From positions 1 through 27,964 of the forward strand of contig JBCDCE010000055.1 of NCBI GenBank assembly GCA_039182515.1: a stretch of 27,964 nucleotides of DNA, read 5' to 3'. The translations under genes were made by a program, and so were the position numbers. Within the stretch, counting starts at the first letter, position 1, and each line of letters starts with the position of its first letter. Origin of the DNA: JBCDCE01 sp039182515. Its GTDB lineage: Bacteria; Pseudomonadota; Alphaproteobacteria; Rhodobacterales; Rhodobacteraceae. Under the pieces are notes generated by a model. It was given only the letters and a program-made list of their open reading frames with translations, did no database searches and was not told where the DNA came from. Positions 17,051 to 24,734 of the stretch are shown here, one piece after another.

Positions 17051-17467
17051 TTAGACCGGATGCACCGGCCATATTTTGTTCAAGTCGCGCACTCCAACCT
17101 CTATTAATTCCGCCAAAACATCCAGATCGATCTTGTTGAGGCGCCCCACATACAAACAGGCTTTGCCCATTTTGTGTGGGCCAAGCCGATCTAAGATAGA
17201 GCCATAGTCGTTGTAGCCCGGCATGATGTAGATGCTCATTTTGCCCGCACGGGGGCTGAAGCCTGTGGCATGGCACGCACCGCTATGACCTGTGTCATAG
17301 GTATAATCATAGCGGCCAAATCCCACGATGGAGCCTCCCCACATCTTCGCTTCATAACCTGTGACCCTTTGGAAAAGGTCGAGCAACTGGAACGCGTCTT
17401 CGCGGCGGCACGCATTGGGAACACTTTCCAAAAAATCCCGTGGAGACAGTGACTTGGTTTGGTTCAT
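17051..17467 (-). CDS. DUF1801 domain protein
   Basis: This 138-residue soluble protein has a DUF1801/YdhG-type fold. The segments MWGGSIVGFGRY and FSPRAGKMSIYIMPGY are the conserved beta-sheet core, and MGKACLYVGRLNKID follows near the C-terminus. The biochemical role of this family is not established. There is no signal peptide or membrane helix. GAGGAG 8 nt upstream supports the ATG at 17467. The gene is 37 bp upstream of the secreted HExxH protein on the same strand. A shared transcript is likely, although one product is cytosolic and the other exported. Confidence 0.8.
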   Translation of the reverse strand: MNQTKSLSPRDFLESVPNACRREDAFQLLDLFQRVTGYEAKMWGGSIVGFGRYDYTYDTGHSGACHATGFSPRAGKMSIYIMPGYNDYGSILDRLGPHKMGKACLYVGRLNKIDLDVLAELIEVGVRDLNKIWPVHPV

Positions 17468-17711
17468 CGCAAAGCTCCTCGCTGCTATCTCTTAGATTTT
17501 GGCGTCACTTCGATATGTATACTGAAAACCAGCCACAGGGTGAGCGCTTTGGCGCGTTGGATTTCGGACGTTATGGTTTTTCTCACTAAGAGATCTGTCC
17601 CGTCGCAATTATTTTTCAGAGTAATTTGTTTCTCTCAAAATTCTTTGCGAGAAAAAATGCGTCTACGGCCTAAAGCGTTATGCGAAAAACCTGACTTACC
17701 TAACGCTGCCT

Positions 17712-17849
17712 CAAACCTTTGGTTTCAACGCGTTCGCTGATACTCGATGCCTGAGGTATTTCGTCAAACACTATAAGTCTGATTGATAGCGTTTGACGAA
17801 CACCTTGAGACGACACGCTTGGCGGAGCGTGTTGAAGCCAAAGGCTTCA
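17712..17849. repeat. Four successive hairpins in a gene-free region
   Basis: The hairpins, in order, are as follows. AAACC-TTT-GGTTT lies at about 17713-17725. A 10-bp stem has arms TTCGTCAAAC (17760-17769) and GTTTGACGAA (17791-17800). A 7-bp stem has arms ACACGCT (17813-17819) and AGCGTGT (17826-17832). TGAAGCC-AAA-GGCTTCA follows at 17833-17849. The last two abut. The 17468-18053 stretch has no credible gene, so this may be a structured RNA, a palindromic repeat element or a long 5' leader of the DUF1801 operon. Confidence 0.6.
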
Positions 17850-17931
17850 GTTAGCTTAAACCGATGCAGATTTTTCGCCTAATGTTTCAAGCTCTCTAGA
17901 TCTCTAGTTCTTTCAAATTGTCAGGAAAAAA

Positions 17932-18000
17932 AAGGCCTTACCTAGCGGTTTAGAAACGCGCCCTTCACCGAATCGCCTAAGGATAAGGGGTGGTAGGGAG
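17932..18000 (+). repeat. Dispersed intergenic repeat, copy A (after nadE)
   Basis: This 69-bp stretch aligns without gaps to 22171-22239. It begins AAGGCCTT, has ACCGAATCGCC in the middle and ends GGGTGGTAGGGAG. By hand count 47 of 69 positions match, with both ends identical. A further shared TTCAAATTG lies just upstream in each copy. Both copies sit within about 100 bp past the stop of a minus-strand gene and have the same orientation. Confidence 0.6.
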
Positions 18001-18026
18001 GGGGAATGTCGCGATCTAAAACATGG

Positions 18027-18041
18027 TTAATAAGAGGTTAA
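18027..18041. promoter_or_regulatory. CtrA-type binding motif TTAA-N7-TTAA
   Basis: A perfect TTAA-TAAGAGG-TTAA lies at 18027-18041. This is the full consensus for the alphaproteobacterial cell-cycle regulator CtrA. It sits 13 bp past the nadE stop and about 560 bp upstream of the DUF1801 start, so its target is unclear. It could also be a chance match. Confidence 0.4.
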
Positions 18042-18053
18042 GTGGACGTTTGC

Positions 18054-19709
18054 CTAACCTGGATCACGCCAACGATTTACAATCGGATACCGGCGATCAA
18101 GCCAAAAAGCACGGGTCGACAAACGCGTGCCTGGCGCGGACTGAAAGCGCTTATATTCACTGATGTAGATCAGATGCTCCACGCGCTTTACCGTTTCACG
18201 ATCAAAGCCGGCGGCAACACAATCCGCCACACTCGCTTCGTCGTCGACCAGCATCCGCAAAATCCCGTCGAGGATTTCATAGGGCGGCAAACTGTCTTCA
18301 TCTTTTTGATCGTCGCGCAGTTCCGCTGTTGGCGGTTTGATGATCACACGCTCCGGGATGACCCGACCAGCACGTCCTTTCATCCAGCTTGCATGGTTTT
18401 CGTTACGCCAATGGCAAGTCGCAAAAACATCCGTTTTATAGAGGTCTTTCAACGGGTTATATCCACCGGACATATCTCCGTAAATCGTCGCGTAGCCCAC
18501 TGCCACTTCTGACTTATTGCCTGTGGTCAGGAGCATTTCCCCAAATTTGTTGGACTGCGCCATGAGGAGCAACCCCCTTAAGCGCGACTGGATATTTTCC
18601 TCCGTGAGCCCAGGCTCAAGCCCGTCAAAGAGCGGCGCCAAAGCTTCAGTGACAGCCGCACGCGGGCCTGCAATCGAGACCGTATCTAGCTTAATGCCCA
18701 AAAGTCGGGCGGTTTCTTCTGCATCTTCCAGAGACGTGTTGGACGTGTATTCCGACGGCAGCATCACGCCCCGAACGTTTTCGGGGCCCAAGGCATCTGC
18801 CGCGATTGTAGCGACCAAAGCGCTGTCAACACCGCCGGAGAGTCCCAACAGAGCTGTTTTGAACCCCGTTTTACCAAAATAGTCGCGCAGGCTCTCGACC
18901 ATAGCGCGGTAATCTTGGGCCTTGGTATCTGGAAGAACCGCTTTTTCGCCCTCTAGCGCCACCCAGCCTTCGTCTCCCCGCTCAAAATCAACATGGGCAA
19001 TGACCTCGTCAAACACAGGCAGTTGAACCGCCAAGGCGCCGCCGGGATTGAGCACAAAGGATCCGCCGTCAAAGCACTGATCGTCCTGACCGCCGACCAT
19101 ATTGAGATAAATCAGCGGCAGACCCGTCTCGACCACACGGGCCACCATATGGTTCATGCGGGTCTCCATCTTCCCCCGCGCGTAAGGAGAGCCATTGGGA
19201 ACAGCGAGGATCTCCGCTCCGCTCTCTTCAAGAGCTTCCGCAACCGCTGGATGCCAAGCGTCTTCGCAAATTGGGCAGCCAATCCGCACATTGCCAATCG
19301 CGTGTGGGCCAGAAATATCTGGCACGTTATAAATTCGGCGCTCGTCAAAGACGCTTTCATTGGGCAACTCATGCTTGAGCGTCACGGAGCTGACTGCCCC
19401 TTTGTCTAAGATATAATAGGCATTAAACAGGCCCCGCTCATCGAGCAGCGGAGCGCCTATTCCCATCGCAGGGCCATCAATCAAAGAGCGCGCCAGCCTT
19501 TCGATATGTGCCATGGCATCTTCAGTAAAAGCAGGCTTCATAACCAAGTCCTGCACCTGATAGCCCGTCAAAAACATCTCAGGCAGCATGACCAAATCTG
19601 CGCCGGCGGCCTTGCCAGCCTCCCAAGCCGATTTGGCCTTGGCCGCATTGTCTTCAAACGCGCCAACCGTGGGGTTGAGCTGCGCAAGTGTGATGCGAAA
19701 TTTGGTCAT
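18054..19709 (-). CDS. nadE: Glutamine-dependent NAD+ synthetase
   Basis: This 551-residue enzyme performs the last step of NAD biosynthesis. It amidates nicotinate adenine dinucleotide with ATP and with ammonia taken from glutamine. The N-terminal nitrilase-type glutaminase domain has the E-K-C triad at E44 (MLPEMF), K112 (LKHELPN) and C148 (GCPICEDAWHP). The C-terminal synthetase domain has the P-loop GLSGGVDSALV and the later FGEMLLTTGNKSE segment. The start at 19709 has AGGA about 8 nt upstream and gives the usual length. The frame stays open about 320 bp further upstream, but that part has no homology-like character. It is transcribed divergently from the MORN gene. Confidence 0.93.
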   Translation of the reverse strand: MTKFRITLAQLNPTVGAFEDNAAKAKSAWEAGKAAGADLVMLPEMFLTGYQVQDLVMKPAFTEDAMAHIERLARSLIDGPAMGIGAPLLDERGLFNAYYILDKGAVSSVTLKHELPNESVFDERRIYNVPDISGPHAIGNVRIGCPICEDAWHPAVAEALEESGAEILAVPNGSPYARGKMETRMNHMVARVVETGLPLIYLNMVGGQDDQCFDGGSFVLNPGGALAVQLPVFDEVIAHVDFERGDEGWVALEGEKAVLPDTKAQDYRAMVESLRDYFGKTGFKTALLGLSGGVDSALVATIAADALGPENVRGVMLPSEYTSNTSLEDAEETARLLGIKLDTVSIAGPRAAVTEALAPLFDGLEPGLTEENIQSRLRGLLLMAQSNKFGEMLLTTGNKSEVAVGYATIYGDMSGGYNPLKDLYKTDVFATCHWRNENHASWMKGRAGRVIPERVIIKPPTAELRDDQKDEDSLPPYEILDGILRMLVDDEASVADCVAAGFDRETVKRVEHLIYISEYKRFQSAPGTRLSTRAFWLDRRYPIVNRWRDPG

Positions 19710-19990
19710 CTGGGATCCTCTTATAGGGACCAGGTTAGAGCGATTTAAGCACCCTGGCGAAGGCGAATGGCCTCTCTTAAAGCCGCCCGTCACAGAACAA
19801 AAGAGCGCAAGCTGCCTCCGCCGCCACAGAAAACTGTAGAAGAAGTTCAAATTCGCCCTGCAAAAGACGTTGTCTCGTATCTCAGGCTCCTCTAACCTTC
19901 CGCCAAAGAGGACAAGACAGACGCCTGCACAGCTCACACGGCTACGTCTAAAAACAGTGTCCGAGAACAGGAAATAGGGGAAATCAAACC
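19710..19990. promoter_or_regulatory. Divergent nadE / MORN-protein intergenic region
   Basis: These 281 bp lie between two divergent starts. They must hold both promoters, but I see no clear core elements, riboswitch or operator. The GGGGA at about 19976-19981 is the likely ribosome binding site of the MORN gene. The upstream part is open in the nadE frame but shows no protein-like features. Confidence 0.35.
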
Positions 19991-21439
19991 ATGCGGCGCC
20001 AAGCTTTGAAAACGGCCATGATGGCTGTGCCAATGATGAGTATTGCTTTGACTGTTGCGAGTGTTTCGCCCCTTTCGGCGCAGACAGCGAGCAAGCAATA
20101 CGAAAATGGCGGTGTCTATGAAGGCACCTTTAAAGATGGCCGCCAACACGGCAAAGGCACCTATACGCTGCCCAATGGCTATTCTTACACGGGCGATTGG
20201 GTCGAAGGTGAGATCGAGGGCATGGGAACAGCCACACTCGCCAATGGCGCAATCTATGAAGGTGAGTTCAAAGCCGGCAAAATGGACGGCAAAGGCAAGA
20301 TCATCCAAGCAGATGGCAACATCTACGAAGGCGATTGGGTGCAGAGCAAAATGACGGGCTCGGGCGTCATCACCTATACCGACAACAGCCAATACACGGG
20401 CGAAGTTTTGGACGGCAAACCCAACGGGACGGGCACCCTCGAAACACCTGAAGGCTACAAATATGTTGGCGAGTGGAAAGCCGGCCAACCTCAAGGGACA
20501 GCAAAAATTACCTACGCCGGAGGCACAACCTATGAAGGCGACATTGACCAAGGCCTGCGTGCGGGAACAGGCACTGGCGTGAGCGCGGATGGCGCGACCT
20601 ACGTGGGTCAATGGCGTAACGATAAAATGCACGGACAGGGACGTTTGGAAAACGCAAGCGGCGCCATTTACGAAGGGTCCTTTGTAGATGGGCGGCGCGA
20701 AGGCCAAGGCCGGATCACCTATTCCAATGGCGATGTCTACGAGGGCAGTATCCTTAACCAACTGCGTCACGGTCAGGGTCGCTTTGAAGGGGCGGATGGC
20801 TATATTTACGAAGGCACCTGGAGTGCCGATAAAATCGAAGGACGTGGCACAGCGACCTACCCTGATGGCGCAACCTATACAGGTGATTTTATGGATGGCC
20901 TTGCCCAAGGCTCCGGCAAGCTCATTTTCGCAACCGGGGAAGTCTATGAGGGCGGTTGGTCCGAAGGGGTTATCACCGGCAAAGGCAAACTCACCTACAC
21001 CAATGGGTTGGTTTACGAAGGCAGCTTCAAGAACGGTAAAAACCATGGGTTCGGCATTATGTCAGACGCCTCGGGCTATAAATACGAAGGCAATTGGGTA
21101 AACGGTGTGCGTGAGGGACGCGCCGTGATCACCTATGCCGATGGCACCGTTTATGAAGGCATGCTCAAGAACAATCTGCGCGACGGCATGGGGAAGATTA
21201 CAACCAAGGCAGGGCTCTTCACCTATGAAGGCAGCTTTGTTGCCGATCAGATTACCGGAGAGGGCGTTGCAACCTATAACAATGGGGACGTCTATCGCGG
21301 CTCGTTTAAAAACGGCATGCGCGACGGCCCGGGGACCATGACCTTTGCTTCAGGCAATACGGCGGGCGGAACTTGGAACAATGGCGTTTTGCAAGCGGAT
21401 GATGCGCAAAGCAATGAGGCGCCCGCGCAAGCCGAATAA
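19991..21439 (+). CDS. Secreted MORN-repeat protein
   Basis: This 482-residue protein starts with a signal peptide (cleavage near SAQTA, about residue 32). After it the protein is almost wholly 23-residue MORN repeats of the form YEGxFxxGxxxGxGxxxxxDG. I count 18 full repeats and one degenerate one, then a short acidic tail rich in A, E and Q. MORN arrays form elongated beta-hairpin solenoids that bind partners or membranes, and no enzymatic domain is attached. Export to the periplasm or surface is inferred from the signal. The ATG at 19991 has GGGGA about 10 nt upstream. The repeats also keep the opposite strand open for more than 1 kb, which is a side effect of repeat codon usage. Confidence 0.88.
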   Translation: MRRQALKTAMMAVPMMSIALTVASVSPLSAQTASKQYENGGVYEGTFKDGRQHGKGTYTLPNGYSYTGDWVEGEIEGMGTATLANGAIYEGEFKAGKMDGKGKIIQADGNIYEGDWVQSKMTGSGVITYTDNSQYTGEVLDGKPNGTGTLETPEGYKYVGEWKAGQPQGTAKITYAGGTTYEGDIDQGLRAGTGTGVSADGATYVGQWRNDKMHGQGRLENASGAIYEGSFVDGRREGQGRITYSNGDVYEGSILNQLRHGQGRFEGADGYIYEGTWSADKIEGRGTATYPDGATYTGDFMDGLAQGSGKLIFATGEVYEGGWSEGVITGKGKLTYTNGLVYEGSFKNGKNHGFGIMSDASGYKYEGNWVNGVREGRAVITYADGTVYEGMLKNNLRDGMGKITTKAGLFTYEGSFVADQITGEGVATYNNGDVYRGSFKNGMRDGPGTMTFASGNTAGGTWNNGVLQADDAQSNEAPAQAE

Positions 21440-21474
21440 CACACGTGCTCTTTTGTGGGCGGTGGGCTTTTTTT

Positions 21475-21490
21475 GAGTATTTTTGCCAAG
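21475..21490 (-). repeat. Conserved 3'-flank motif, inverse copy
   Basis: The minus strand reads CTTGGCAAAAATACTC, matching CCTGGCGAGAAATACTC after ybbP with one indel and a few changes. It follows the MORN stop by 35 bp, after a run of seven T at about 21468-21474 that may act in termination. Confidence 0.5.
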
Positions 21491-21517
21491 AAAAAGAGGG
21501 GGTGGTGAGATCTCGAC

Positions 21518-21946
21518 TTACCGATAGCGTTTTCTGCGGCGGCGTTGATCGCGGCGACGGTTGATCTGTGCTTCTTGAGCGATGATATAAAGGCTGGCTG
21601 CCATCGTCATAAAAAAAGCGAAGCCCAATGGCATGGTTGTGAGGCCTTTATAGGGTCTTTGCGGAAAGAACTTTGGCGCGGGCCAAATTATACGGGCTTT
21701 GCCGCGGTGTTTTCGGGTGATGTGAGGCTTGAACGCCGTGGATTTTATCGGTGTTTTGATGTCTGCATCCGTTAGGGATGGGAGTGTCCAAAGCGGCGAG
21801 CGAGAGGCTGCGCGGATAAAAGCGGTTGCTTTGAATTGAGGGGGCGTGATCGCCAATTGAGAGGCTGGCATATCCAGGGTGGCGGCCTGTGCGGGTAGCG
21901 TCAGGCACAAGGCGATTGGACCGCCAAGGCGGGATAGGTAGGACAT
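21518..21946 (-). CDS. Small membrane/exported protein with Arg-rich C-terminus
   Basis: I do not recognise this 142-residue protein. It starts with a signal-like sequence (MSYLSRLGGPIALCLTLPAQAA), has a proline-rich, basic middle part, one hydrophobic helix (MPLGFAFFMTMAASLYIIAQ) near residue 115, and a strongly basic tail (NRRRDQRRRRKRYR). The layout suggests a single- or two-pass membrane protein with its basic tail in the cytosol, by the positive-inside rule. CAGGAGATCAAA before the ATG at 21946 is a good ribosome binding site. A longer frame to 22036 lacks one. It converges on the MORN gene. Its 5' region holds a copy of the dispersed repeat. Confidence 0.6.
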   Translation of the reverse strand: MSYLSRLGGPIALCLTLPAQAATLDMPASQLAITPPQFKATAFIRAASRSPLWTLPSLTDADIKTPIKSTAFKPHITRKHRGKARIIWPAPKFFPQRPYKGLTTMPLGFAFFMTMAASLYIIAQEAQINRRRDQRRRRKRYR

Positions 21947-22272
21947 TTTGATCTCCTGCTCGTCAGGCGCAAAAGACCGCAATTTCCTCAATTTTTTGTA
22001 AAAGCAGGTGGTGTTGCTTGAGCAGAGGCTTGCCAAAGGCGTTTGTCGTTAAAGCTCTTCTGTTTTGACCTGAAACATCAGGTGACACGAATGTCCCGAG
22101 ACTGCGAAGCATGGCAGGGTAGTTATGCCTCAAGTTTAAACAGAAACTCCATAGAATACGCTTCAAATTGAAGGCCTTTCTAAGGATTGGCTTCATGCAA
22201 CCTTAACCGACTCGCCAAACAATGAAGGGTGGTAGGGAGAGGGCTGTCGAAAGCCGAAAATCTTACCAAAAT
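21947..22272. other. Gene-free region between the small membrane protein and the photolyase
   Basis: These 326 bp hold a small hairpin with arms ACCTGA (22068-22073) and TCAGGT (22078-22083), and copy B of the dispersed repeat. A minus-strand frame of 77 codons (21963-22196) has no supporting ribosome binding site or recognisable features, and I do not call it. Confidence 0.5.
22171..22239 (+). repeat. Dispersed intergenic repeat, copy B (after the photolyase gene)
   Basis: This aligns without gaps to 17932-18000: AAGGCCTT at the left end, ACCGACTCGCC in the middle, GGGTGGTAGGGAG at the right end. It lies about 35 bp beyond the photolyase stop, the same relative place and orientation as copy A beyond nadE. 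Confidence 0.6.
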
Positions 22273-23799
22273 CTAAACCAGGTCTTGGGCGTCCAACTTG
22301 GCCAGCCAAGCATCCGCTTCGCGCAACACTGTCTCACGCCTGTCCTCGTTCATCCGCTCAAATACCCGGTACATTTGCGCCATGCGCGGATTGCCTTCAA
22401 ACCGCGTACGGTGACGGATCAAAAAGTGCCAATAGAGGAGGTTGAACGGGCAAGCCTCTTCGCCCGTTTTTTGGTTCACTTTGTAAGCGCAGGTTTTGCA
22501 GTAATTCGACATTTTATGGATGTAAGCGCCGCTCGAGACGTAGGGTTTGCTCGCAATGATGCCTCCATCCGCAAATTGGCTCATCCCGATGACATTGGGC
22601 GCCTCAACCCATTCATAAGCATCGGCATAAACGGCCAAATACCATTCATGCACCGCGCTCGGGTCGATACCCGCTAAGAGCGCAAAGTTGCCTGTCACCA
22701 TAAGACGTTGGATGTGATGGGCATAAGCTTCCGACTGGGTCTGGGCGACACTTTGGCGGATACAAGCCATCTTCGTCTCTCCGCCCCAATAAAAGCTGGG
22801 CAAAGGACGGCCATGTTCCAGGTAATTGCGCTTGGTATAGTCTGGCCCTTCGAGAAAATAGATGCCGCGCACATATTCGCGCCAGCCGATGATCTGGCGA
22901 ATGAAGCCTTCCACTGCATTTATGGGCGCCTTGCCATTGCGGTAGGCTGCCTCAGCAGCTTGGCAAACCTCCAAGGGGCCTAAGAGCCCGGCATTCAGGT
23001 AAAGCCCAATCACCGCGTGGTAGAGAAATTTGTGCTCGGTCAGCATGGCGTCTTGGAAGTCGCCAAAAAGCGGCAGGGCATGCTCCATGAAATGCTGCAG
23101 CTGCTCCAAAGCGCCAGCGCGGTCTGTGGCGAACCAAAAGGGCTCAAGATCACCAAAGTGATTGTCAAAGCGCGCCGCGACAAGATCCAGAACCTCGCGT
23201 GTTACAGGATCAGGCTCAAACCGGAGGGGGCCCTCAAAGGCGATCTCGCCCGGGGCGGGTTTGCGGTTGTCGTGATCGAAGTTCCACTTGCCGCCACAAG
23301 GATCTGCGCCGTCCATCAACAGCCCTGTTTCGCGCCGCATCTCGCGATAGAAATACTCCATGCGAAGCTGCTTGCGCCCCTCGGCCCAGGCCTCAAAACG
23401 CGCATGCGTTGCCAAAAACCGCGTATCGGCAAATTGATGAACAGGGAGCGGCAGATCCTCCAACAACGAGATCACCCGCCATTCACCGGGCTCTGTGGCC
23501 AAAATCTCCCCAGCTTCAAACTCTGAAGCACGGCGCAAAAGCTCGCCGCCAATTGAGCCGGAGTTCTCAGTCGCATCAAGCGGCGTGTAGGCCACACGCC
23601 AGCCTTGCGCTTCAAGCGCAGCGGCAAACTTACGCATGGCCGCAAAGAGAAAGGCGATCTTCTTGGGATGGTGTTTGACGTAAGACGCCTCATCCCAAAC
23701 CTCAGCCATCACCACCACATCACGCGCTTTGTCGGCCTCCTGAAGCGCCGAAAGATCCACAGAGAGCTGATCGCCCAAGACCAAAACAAGCCGCGTCAC
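22273..23799 (-). CDS. FeS bacterial cryptochrome / (6-4) photolyase
   Basis: This 508-residue protein belongs to the PhrB/CryB family of FeS-containing bacterial cryptochromes and photolyases. Members repair UV-induced (6-4) photoproducts with blue light, FAD and a ribityllumazine antenna, and CryB of Rhodobacter sphaeroides also affects gene regulation. The N-terminal alpha/beta domain begins LVLVLGDQLS. Four cysteines at C346 (KMACIRQ), C434 and C437 (YCKTCAYK) and C450 (EEACPFN) fit the [4Fe-4S] ligands of this family, each offset by four residues from my recollection of Agrobacterium PhrB (350, 438, 441, 454). The FAD-binding region includes SFYWGGET and QRLMVTGNFALLAGIDP. The GTG start overlaps the SDR stop (GTGA), so it is translated after the SDR. 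Names used for homologues are phrB and cryB. Confidence 0.92.
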   Translation of the reverse strand: MTRLVLVLGDQLSVDLSALQEADKARDVVVMAEVWDEASYVKHHPKKIAFLFAAMRKFAAALEAQGWRVAYTPLDATENSGSIGGELLRRASEFEAGEILATEPGEWRVISLLEDLPLPVHQFADTRFLATHARFEAWAEGRKQLRMEYFYREMRRETGLLMDGADPCGGKWNFDHDNRKPAPGEIAFEGPLRFEPDPVTREVLDLVAARFDNHFGDLEPFWFATDRAGALEQLQHFMEHALPLFGDFQDAMLTEHKFLYHAVIGLYLNAGLLGPLEVCQAAEAAYRNGKAPINAVEGFIRQIIGWREYVRGIYFLEGPDYTKRNYLEHGRPLPSFYWGGETKMACIRQSVAQTQSEAYAHHIQRLMVTGNFALLAGIDPSAVHEWYLAVYADAYEWVEAPNVIGMSQFADGGIIASKPYVSSGAYIHKMSNYCKTCAYKVNQKTGEEACPFNLLYWHFLIRHRTRFEGNPRMAQMYRVFERMNEDRRETVLREADAWLAKLDAQDLV

Positions 23800-24452
23800 C
23801 AGGGGATCTCCTTGCCCGCATAGTCGAAAAAGCCGCCTGTTTGAGAGACATCGAGCCCGTCCAGCACCTCTAAGAGACGCGCGGCTGCCACGTCTGGTGT
23901 CATCTTATCGTGGCCTGGAAACTGGGACGTAAAAGACGTCGCGACGGTGCCGGGATGCAAAGCCACCACCAGAGCCTCTTTATACTTGCGGCCGATCTCG
24001 ATGGCCGCGCCATGCACAATTTGGTTCAAGGCCGCTTTGGACGCGCGGTAGGAATACCAGCCACCTAAGTGGTTGTCGCCGATTGAGCCCACGCGCGCGG
24101 AGAGCACGGCCACCACGCTGCGCCCCTCTTTTGGCAAAAGTGCTGCACCATGTTTTATGCAGAGCGCCGGGCCCACGGTGTTGATCAAAAACTGGGCCGA
24201 CATTTCTTGAGCTGTCAAAGCACGCAAGGAGCGTTCCGGCCCTGCCCCGCTAGACAGTGCGCCGGTGGCTACAAAGATCAAATCAAAGGGCCCTTCTAAG
24301 CTCTCATACATGGCAATGACGCTGGCCTCGGAGGTCACATCGAGAACATGCTCAGACCGCGAGCGCTGAAACACTTCTGCACCGCGCGCAACCAAGGCCT
24401 CCGCCACAGCGCCACCAATGCCCCCCGATGCTCCAATCACCAATGCGCGCAT
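23796..24452 (-). CDS. Short-chain dehydrogenase/reductase (SDR)
   Basis: This 218-residue NAD(P)-dependent oxidoreductase has GASGGIG at 7-13, Ser118 (VLSARVGS) and the YxxxK pair Y135 and K139 (YSYRASK). It resembles the CsgA-like or C-factor SDRs. Substrate unknown. It is the first gene of a two-gene operon with the FeS photolyase, overlapping it by 4 nt. GAGGGG 7 nt before the ATG supports the start. SDR genes often accompany photolyases in light- and singlet-oxygen-response loci of alphaproteobacteria, which suggests a shared stress response, but a functional link is inference. Confidence 0.85.
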   Translation of the reverse strand: MRALVIGASGGIGGAVAEALVARGAEVFQRSRSEHVLDVTSEASVIAMYESLEGPFDLIFVATGALSSGAGPERSLRALTAQEMSAQFLINTVGPALCIKHGAALLPKEGRSVVAVLSARVGSIGDNHLGGWYSYRASKAALNQIVHGAAIEIGRKYKEALVVALHPGTVATSFTSQFPGHDKMTPDVAAARLLEVLDGLDVSQTGGFFDYAGKEIPW

Positions 24453-24562
24453 GATTTACCCCTCGTTTACGTTTGGGGTGACCTAGTGCGAGGCGAGGAT
24501 CCGGCCAGTTCAGCCGCGCAACGCTTTTGTTAAGACTTTTCAAATCAAATCGGCGCTGTATA

Positions 24563-24603
24563 CATACGTTAGGCATACGTCAGGACATACGTGAAACATA
24601 CGT
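24563..24603. promoter_or_regulatory. Array of four CATACGT motifs (putative operator)
   Basis: CATACGT occurs at 24563-24569, 24574-24580, 24586-24592 and 24597-24603. The starts are 11, 12 and 11 bp apart, close to one helical turn. A degenerate fifth copy, CATATCG, follows at 24607. The array lies about 110 bp upstream of the SDR-photolyase operon (minus) and about 130 bp upstream of the cupin-leuA operon (plus). Repeats on one face of the helix are typical of cooperative regulator binding. Confidence 0.65.
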
Positions 24604-24734
24604 CGTCATATCGCCCCCTTTTGGGCCTCCTAGAGCTAGAACTTAGCCTGCGCTGAGCGTGCCCCGACGCGCGCGCTCATAAGGTGGCAAGCGTCGGTTA
24701 GCTTCTCAAAAACCCGCAAAATTCGAGGTCCGAT

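Noticed and set aside
17459..17740. Plus-strand open frame of 93 codons
   Set aside because: It overlaps the DUF1801 start and has no ribosome binding site, no motif and no protein-like composition.
19710..20033. Upstream extension of the nadE frame by 108 codons
   Set aside because: The extension has no ribosome binding site or family-like sequence. The start at 19709 gives the usual length and begins at the conserved strand.
19934..21046. Long minus-strand open frame (370 codons) opposite the MORN gene
   Set aside because: It is in register with the 69-bp MORN repeats and is a codon-usage shadow. The plus-strand frame has a signal peptide and clear repeats.
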